A DNA stretch of 64,000 nt, from contig JAJTUQ010000002.1 in the NCBI GenBank assembly GCA_021399445.1, positions 3,906,001 through 3,970,000 on the forward strand, written 5' to 3'. Within the stretch, counting starts at the first letter, position 1, and each line of letters starts with the position of its first letter. Shown here piece after piece: positions 56,553 through 64,000 of the stretch. The stretch comes from Xylogone sp. PMI_703 (lineage: Eukaryota; Ascomycota; Leotiomycetes). Position numbers and translations under genes: made by a program. The notes below the pieces were generated by a model. The model saw only the letters and a program-made list of their open reading frames with translations. It did not search any database and was not told the origin of the DNA.

Positions 56553-58373
56553 ATGGCTGAACAGATGGGTACCCCTGGGTCAAATGCCGATACTTCTGTT
56601 AATGGCACAAAGTTGAGTGCACCTAAGGATAAGAATTGTCCCTTCTGCCATCAAGCGTTCACGTCTTCGTCTCTTGGGCGGCATCTCGATCTCTATATCA
56701 AGGAGAAAAATCCAAAACCTGCAGATGGGATACATGATATCGTTGAAATCAGGAAAATACGGGGAGGAATCACAAGAAGACAGCCTAGAAATTCAAATGC
56801 GAAAAGAGAGGGCTCGACTCCTACTGGGACCCCTAATGTCGGTGAAGGGCGCAGTCCTCATGATGGAAATACTTCTCCCAGTCTCAGGAGAGCCAACACA
56901 GACGGCTCAGAAATGAGCAAAAGCCCACGAAAGCCCCGATACATTGTCAATGGAGCAACCTTCGAAACAACCGGTGTGATTAACAACATACCAGCTGCAA
57001 GAAACGGTGACCAGCGAAGTTGGGATGGAGACTCAGGGGATGCAGGGAGACGAATGGACCCGAGAAATAGATCTGTCAGCAAGCAAATGCTAGCAAAGAG
57101 CACATTTGAACAAAAACAAAAGATGCTGGATGCTCTGGATCACGCAAGAGCTGCGGAATTAGCACTACGAGAGTTAGTGGGCGGGATTAGAGCTGCAAAG
57201 TAAGCCATGCCCTGTATCATACCAATCCTAACATGACCTTACACTATTATCTATAGGCAACGAATTGATGGTCCCTCGATATTCGACTATGATCCGCTTA
57301 GTATGGATTTTCCCGGTCTTGTTCTTCACTGTCTGCCACCAACACCCACGATAAATACTACATCCCCTATACCGACTCCCTTGACGTGGTCTAATCAACC
57401 ACCGGGAGAACCCCAACTTGAGGCTCTCAGAGCTCATTTCAAATCCCATTTCCACCACTGGCAAATTTCGTGTGACATTGCCAGTACCGCTCCCAAAGAC
57501 GACTTCTCCTACCCTCCTCAATCACAACTATTTGCGGAAGATGATCCTGCGGAATTAATACGTAGACGGCAAGAAGAAGCTGCGGAGCTTGAGAAGCAGG
57601 TTAATGCTCATCTGGATGCCACCTATACCCAGTGGATGACTGTCCCACTAGATCGACGCGGGATTATTTGGACTTTGGAGCTGTCTCGTAGTGTCGGGCG
57701 AAAGTCGGGAGAGATTCAAAAGCTAAGAAATGACCAGCAGCTGAAGGAGCAAGAAATAGCACACTTGAAGCTTCAGGTCGAAGAACTGAGCAGACTCCAA
57801 CAGCCACGAGAGTTCAAGCTAATGAATCCAAGTACGGCGCCCATAAATAATAAGCTCATGGATATAATGGCAGAACTAGGTTTGTCGGGTTCAACTGTCG
57901 GGTTCAGCATGGCAGATAGAAACAAGCACCTCGATGTTGCGGTTGAGCGCATAATTGAAAGATGGAAGGCTGTTGTCAAACAAGCTCGAAGTGTTGGAAT
58001 GTCAGGTCAGAAGCCATTGAGCGCAGGTATTGAACCTCCCAACACCGAGCTGCCGATTCAACCTCAGCCCCAGCTAGATGCGAATGCCGTAACAAATCTA
58101 AACCCTACTACACAATCCACACCGGATGCTGGAGCCATGGGAAGCGATCAAGATGCAGAAGGCGATGCTGAAATGGAAGACGAGGATGCCTTTGCTGACA
58201 TGACTGAGACGGCGCCTGTTTCTCGAGCTCCCGATGCGCCAATGACGACAACTGCTGCAACTTACAGACTTACAAACGGTACGGGAGCCATGAACGCGGT
58301 GAGCAGTGCTCATGTGATGGACGGATTGGAAGCTTCAGCTATGGTTGGCGGGTATGCCGCCAGACTTAGCTAA
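56553..58373 (+). CDS. Fungal protein with N-terminal zinc finger and coiled coil
   Basis: Two exons (56553-57199, 57257-58373) encode 587 residues; the 57-nt intron has a GTAAGC donor and a CTATAG acceptor. A C2HC-like finger lies at residues 29-55 (CPFCHQAFTSSSLGRHLDLY). A Ser/Arg/Pro-rich disordered stretch follows, then a helical segment (FEQKQKMLDALDHARAAELALREL, shown as FEQKQKMLDAL and DHARAAELALREL) near 190-215. The second half has a probable coiled coil at about 330-400 (RKSGEIQKLRNDQQLKEQEI, AHLKLQVEELSRLQQPREF) and an acidic stretch (DAEGDAEMEDEDAFADM) near 540. This is a conserved fungal protein without an assigned role; I infer a nuclear or scaffolding function only loosely. The true start may lie further upstream. 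Confidence 0.72.
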
Positions 58374-60634
58374 TAGTATCAAGCAAGTCAATGTGTTAGG
58401 ATTGGAGGTTCCAAAAGAATGGCCCGGATATTGGTATAAGAAAATAAGCGGAGATTCCACACTCTCCTGGTGGGTAAGAAGATGAACAAAAACAGGCGTA
58501 GTATTTGATTTGTAGAAAAAAAATAATTGGGTGTCTCAGTCTGTACTGATGGGAGGCTTTATCAGCATATATCGGATACCAAATGGCGGGCGTTGAAGTT
58601 GCATTCTCCTTTTTTTCTCTACCATACTGTCTAAACTATGCCCGGAGGGGTTCTATCTCATTTGCTAATCATCTATTCACGAGTAATACATTTATTCCAA
58701 TTTAATGAAAGGAAAAGTTTTAATATTGCCGTATACTTCCTCACGTCTATCGCCTGTGCAAAGCCTCCTATGTCGATGTAGTGCTAATGATTGCTCTAAC
58801 TTTATTTCACTACAACCACAATCTCATATTGATTTGACTTTCATAATTATCTGTCATAATTCTTCATCATACGTACTTGTAATTACTGTACACCAAAATA
58901 ATTCAGCACAAGACAAAATATACATGTATCCCAGTTTTATACGGGAATTGCTCTCTGGTCACTCTCAATTGGGATAAAATAAAGAGTCTAGCTTCCTCCG
59001 GAATACCAGATCGAGATTACCGTACTACTACCATAGATGCCGGCATGGTAACACGAGATATAAGGTAAGCTACACCCCATCTCACCCAATTACTAAGTCC
59101 GACAAAATCCAAGCTGTTCAAAGAAGGTTACTGTTCGCTCTGACTTGCTGGGATAAGGGCCGTGCGTTCCGCAAGATCCGCGGCATGGATTGTTGACCAT
59201 AATCATTGATCAAGCACGCTCGCACGGCATACAGTGCCCGATGGAAGTTGCTTGAGCACGGAGGTATGGCCGCCGAGAGTACTGTATGGATTCTGTGAAT
59301 ATCTATGTAGGGGAAAAAAATGGACGGATGGCCAAATGCTCCAGGGAATTGAGAGTTAAACCATGGATCTACTGAGAGCTACTACCTGGTAGGACCATAT
59401 GCTGGTATTCCAAGAAGAAGTATTAGGATTTCTGAAGTAGATTGTACACGCGTGCTTCAATCTTCTCTATGTCTATACACGCTCTTCATTATAAGCTGTT
59501 GGAAGAGTATCTCAGGCAAAAGATTATAGTGTTTCCAACAAAGCATCCTTGGAACATTGAGCTTGATACCATATGAGGTAAATGACTGGAAAACTGCTCT
59601 TGTACTCTGTATTCGTACGAAAAGATTGCACACGGTAAGTACACCGAGGTCAACTACGGCACTGGTGACTGGTAGCGGTTCTCGCGGGTAATGATATTCC
59701 CGGATTTTAGAAGGCTCTTAAGTCCTTATCACCTAGCTTTCCTTATTCTCTCTGATCACTGCTGCAAAAAGAAGATGGTAAGATCGAAAGAGCCCTAAAA
59801 GTAAATTAGGAAACTGTCCGGTTGTATAGAGTCCCTGTAAAGTGTTCCGGAAGAGTGACCAGGTGCTCGCCACGCTCGCCAACGTTGTATTTAGCACTCC
59901 GCCGAAGCTTCAAGCTCATCGGCGTTAAAAAGTCGTCTGAGGGGTGAATAAGCAGGATGACGTAAAACAGAGCCAGTGCACCGTGAATCCATTGATACGG
60001 CCGATAGGACAAAGTGGTTCATACGAAGCATTACCAAAATCAGCAGTTTCCAGCCCTTCGAACCAGGCCCTCTCAGCCTCTATTCGCAGCATCTTTCCTA
60101 TGCGGAGGTAAGCAACCATTCACGTTCTTCCATGCACCGGGCGCTAGGCCACGGAGGTAGATCGGGTATAACTAAGCATGGCGGGTCCTTCCACTTGCTC
60201 GACAAGGGCGGAGTTGCGATAGCGTTGGGGCACCAGCAGCGCCGCTCTCCTATTCGGCATCTTTTTTCCGACTACAGCAATGGCGTAGCATTCTAAATTT
60301 CTGTTTACCCTATCCCTACGACTATGGCTTGCAGCATGGAGGCCATTGTTTCCTTTATATACCACTATGGCCGCCTCTTGAGGCTATCCAAACTGCTTCT
60401 CTGGCCGGGGGACACTTGATATAGTTTGCAAGGAATAGAAGCAGCCTTTGTGAGTCCAGAAGAGAGCTTCAACCGACACACGGATTGGATCGATACCACA
60501 TCACATTTGCCCCCATCCTTGAGCTTTTTGGAACTTCTCCAACCCCGACTCCACCTCCAATTCCAGCTTCAGTGGCGGTTGCCCCAAACTCTCTCCCAGA
60601 CACTGGACTTCCGAAACATCGAATAGAGGCAACA
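58374..60634. other. Long intergenic region
   Basis: A 2.3-kb stretch between two plus-strand genes. The first half is AT-rich, the second more balanced. Frames up to 106 codons on both strands near 59800-60370 have no family resemblance. The last 200 bases are CT-rich leader of the transporter gene. I see no repeats of note. Confidence 0.45.
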
Positions 60635-62864
60635 ATGGACGAGAAACTGGATAATCGTAGCCCATCGCCGTCGCCCACTGCGAATGATGTAGATGCACGC
60701 CAAGAATTCGATAAGGAGCTCGATAAGGAATTTTTGGCCATAAGAAACAGCGCCAACCTAGATGAATCGAGGACAGTTTCTAGATCACGAACGGGGGGGT
60801 CATCTATTCGTTCTATTAGCAGGGCTCGTTCGAATAACGGGTATGGAGTCAGCGACCCTGTTGATAGCTCAGAGGAGGAAGCCGTTGGTGCAGATGTGGA
60901 GGTGGGCGCTGTAGAGCCGGAGGGTGACCCCTTTGAGGTTCGCTGGGACAATGGTGAACAGGACCCCATGAATCCTAGGAGTATGGCTCATGCTAGGAAA
61001 TGGCTTGTTGTTCTCATCATTAGCTCAAGCTCTCTATGCGTGTAAGCCAAGCCTAATGTTTTCCCAAGTATTTAGAATGTGCGCTGACAGCCTAGTCACA
61101 GAACTTGTACTTCTTCGATCTATACCTCAACATACGAGCAAATGACGAAGGAGTTTGAAGTTTCTCGAATTGTTGCAACTCTAGGTTTATCTTTGTTTAT
61201 TATGGGACTTGGAATTGGGCCTATGCTACTAGGTCCTTTGTCGTGAGTTTCAGGTAATTGTGAGATGCATGGAGATTGTTATACTGACCTCAGTAGGGAA
61301 TTTTATGGCCGGCGGCCTATTTATCTCTGCTCCTTTACCATGTTTTTGATATGGATCATTCCTTCCGCCGTTGCGAAGAACATACAGACTATGCTCATTG
61401 CTCGGTTCTTCGATGGTATCTCAGGAAGTGCTTTCTTGTCGGTGGCTGGAGGAACAGTTGGCGATATGTTCAATCGCCAACAATTGCAATTTCCCATGAT
61501 GATCTATACTTCTTCGCCATTCATTGGACCAGCGGTCGGGCCACTAGTTGGAGGATTTATCAACCAGTATGCCAGCTGGAGATGGACGTTTTACGTTCTT
61601 CTCATCTGGACGGGTGTACAGCTTGCAATGATCGCTCTCCTAGTCCCAGAAACTTACCACCCTGTTATCCTGCGAAACAAGGCTCGGAAAATTCGAAAAG
61701 AGACGGGAGATGAGCGATGGAGAGCACCGCTTGAGAAGTCTAACAAATCAATTCCAAGGACAATAGCTTACTCTTTGCTTCGACCTTTCCAGCTTCTCCT
61801 TCTGGAGCCAATGTGCTTCAATCTGTGTCTGTTCTCGGCTATATTGCTCGGAATCCTGTACCTCTTTTTCGGAGCATTCCCGTTGATTTTTGGAACTAAC
61901 CACGGATTCACCCAGTCACAGGTTGGTATGTCTTTCATCGGCATGTTTGTTGGCATGATAGGTGCTGCAGCTACCGATCCATTTTGGCATAGGAACTATG
62001 TTCGGTTAATTAGGCAACGAGAAGAAGCTACTGGAGAGAAGGGAGGCAGTGAGCCTGAGTACCGACTTCCCCCTGCAATTGTTGGAGCCTGTCTGGTCCC
62101 CGTTGGACTCTTCCTGTTTGCCTGGACGACCTACTCTTCAGTGCATTGGATTGTGCCCATCATTGGATCAACTATTTTTGGCATGGGGTATGTTAAACTT
62201 CAGATTTTCGTCATTTTTTCATATTTCGGTCGTCAATACCTTGTACTTCGATCACTGATCCTCATACTGAGCCAAGTGGCTCAGCTCCTTGATTCTCCTG
62301 CATCCGAATTGGCCTCAATACTAGAGTGGGCATACCGTCGAGACAAGGTGGAAGGTTTTGATCTTCTTCAGAGGTCTCCATAAGCTTGTCATCTGTAACA
62401 GCAGTTGTATTACAAGACTATCGACCATGTAACCTGAACAAGTGGACCATCTCCGATACGAGAGTGCTACCGACTTCTCTGTAACAAAAGCGGCTAATTA
62501 TTGAAACGTATAGAAATATTCTCGTGTTCTCCGGCATCTTCACATTTCTTGTCGACGCCTATCCACTGTATGCAGCCAGCTCGCTGGCAGCCAACAGCTT
62601 CGCCCGAAGTAGCTTTGGAGGTATGCACTCTCCCATTCCTCTTCCATGATACTACATGATACTATTTATCATTGGTAATAGATGCTGACATGATCAATCA
62701 TAGCCGCATTTCCGCTCTTTGGTCTACAAATGTACCATAAACTTGGCGATCAATGGGCCTCAAGTCTACTTGCCTTCTTGACGGTGGCTATGATGCCTTT
62801 CCCGTACTTGTTCTTCAAGTATGGCAAGCAACTAAGAGCCAAGAGTCGGTTTGCCTCTGCATGA
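60635..62864 (+). CDS. MFS transporter, DHA1 drug:H+ antiporter type
   Basis: Five exons (60635-61041, 61102-61242, 61297-62187, 62514-62620, 62704-62864) encode 568 residues. The protein is a twelve-helix proton-driven exporter of the fungal DHA1 family that includes polyamine, fluconazole and toxin exporters (Flu1/Tpo-like). A hydrophilic, acidic, Ser-rich N-terminus of about 110 residues ends in [18 protein letters not shown], the family's pre-helix motif. [10 protein letters not shown] is the loop 2-3 motif (here G-x-x-x-D replaced by E-F-Y-G-R-R-P). [23 protein letters not shown] and [24 protein letters not shown] are conserved helix 4-5 and 5-6 motifs. The C-terminus includes [25 protein letters not shown]. 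The fourth exon is found only beyond a 326-nt intron, long for this window. The role (export of a toxic compound or polyamine) is inferred. Confidence 0.87.
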
Positions 62865-64000
62865 TTTCATGATTCGGAAACATTACTTTAATATCTATTT
62901 TTGGTCTTTACGATATGTGTATATATGGTGGGCCTGTGCAACAGAAATCTTGCCAGTGTCCAAATGTATTATATCAAGTTGGTTTCAGATTCGGTGGCTC
63001 AGAGCGAGAGATGAAATATAGATGTATATATGTTATCAATGACTGGCGTATGATTTGGAAAGAAAAGTTAGGAATAATATCTTAGTGTTAATAGAAAACA
63101 GTCGAGTTACTAGGTCCCTTTGCTATCTTCTGTGAAGATTTTCTGCCTGAGTAGGCCCGTTCAAATAGGTTCATTCTAAAAGCATGTTGCATCACCATAG
63201 ACTGTAGTATATCCAGCGGCTAGAGTAATAATCTGAATAATATATCTACCTGCCTTAAACGCTCCTGCGAGAGGTCCTACATATCAAGCAATTCGGACAA
63301 GTCTTAGCTGTTGGAACTACAGATGATCTGGAGTAGTATTGGAAGATCTTTCAAAACATGATCCCGCCGTTGCTCCTCTTGATCCAGAAGATACATCGTT
63401 TTCCTGAAGGATTTCGAGGTCCAACACGCTTATAAAGACTGGAAGAGAGAGTATCATGCAGTGAAAATCTACAAATCACAAGATGCTAACTATGAGACCT
63501 TTGCTTTCCTATCTTCGGGGTGGAATAATATAAAGTACAACTCAATCTGGTATTAGAATCTTGGAAATATAATTCTGGATAGACCCAAGATAAATACAAA
63601 GTGAATCCTAAACCTTTTACTCCTAGAAGCCTCTATGCATTCTTCGTTGTAGTTCTATTCTTTCCCTTGTAGTCTCTAAAGCGCCACCGAACGTCGTTAT
63701 TATTGAAATGTACAGAATCATCGAACAAATAAAAATAGTTACCTACAGGAGTATGCTGTTCATGGAGAACCTCAAGCATTCCATACCTAATAATAATGGC
63801 TGTGGATAAACCTTGCCTGATGAGTTGTTGTATAGCGTCGGCAATAAGGAGAGTGAAATATCTCGTTCCTATGTGGTGGTCTTCACAGAAATGAGATCAT
63901 AAGTAGTACCGTCGCTGGGAGACATTGCAATACTCCCCTTCAAGTAAGTGCACGCTTAGTTTTCGTTACTCTTGAATGATTGCTGTCCGGTCTTAGATCT
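62865..64000. other. Terminal stretch without recognised genes
   Basis: AT-rich DNA with no frame over about 60 codons. It may be the 3' end of the transporter transcript followed by intergenic or decayed sequence. Confidence 0.5.

Noticed and set aside
60426..60634. In-frame extension upstream of the MFS transporter start
   Set aside because: The extension lacks an ATG in the frame (it opens only at a TTG), and it is leader-like CT-rich sequence.

Overview
The window comes from a filamentous ascomycete (Pezizomycotina). The genes carry many short (about 45-100 nt) GT-AG introns with CTAAC-like branch sites. The gene content includes an areA-type GATA-like/DUF3295 protein, an HP1 with chromo and chromoshadow domains, an AA9 lytic polysaccharide monooxygenase, a 2EXR protein, a PaxM-type FAD monooxygenase and a DHA1-type MFS transporter. 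The LPMO and secreted-enzyme families suggest a plant-associated or saprotrophic fungus. A leotiomycete is plausible but this is inference. All coding assignments are from reading frames, splice signals and motif recall; no database search was run.

Layout. Bases 1 to about 21,500 are gene-poor. They hold one clear gene, the areA-like/DUF3295 protein (5400-7210), and one striking relic, a broken adenylosuccinate synthetase copy at 13.1-13.8 kb with a large internal deletion and several frameshifts. The rest is low-complexity, pyrimidine-rich or microsatellite-rich DNA, plus a possible decayed minus-strand gene at 17.4-20.5 kb. From 21.5 to 62.9 kb the window is gene-dense. In order it holds: a C2H2 zinc-finger protein (+), a four-TM membrane protein (-), a carboxylesterase (+), chaperonin subunit CCT5 (-), an FAD monooxygenase (+), HP1 (+), a weak hypothetical (-), an AA9 LPMO (+), a CCCH/2EXR protein (+), an alpha/beta-hydrolase-like gene with an apparent frameshift (-), a type II membrane glycosyltransferase with a DXD motif (+), a histidine-phosphatase protein (-), a frameshifted small coiled-coil/Pro-Gln ORF with minisatellites (-), an AZUL-HECT ubiquitin ligase (-) divergent from the 60S biogenesis factor REI1 (+), a zinc-finger/coiled-coil protein (+) and an MFS transporter (+). 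The last 1.1 kb has no recognisable gene.

The genes do not form an obvious pathway or biosynthetic cluster. They are mostly housekeeping genes (CCT5, HP1, REI1, HECT ligase, AdSS relic) interleaved with single accessory genes (LPMO, esterase, monooxygenase, MFS). I see no CRISPR array, rRNA, convincing tRNA, or intact transposon, and no convincing new multi-gene system. The most notable items are the deleted AdSS pseudogene, the 10- and 18-nt coding exons of CCT5, a probable GC-AG intron in HP1, a stop-free in-frame intron in the LPMO, overlapping uORFs in the glycosyltransferase leader, and a pair of diverged about 0.2 kb repeats flanking a minisatellite-bearing broken ORF.
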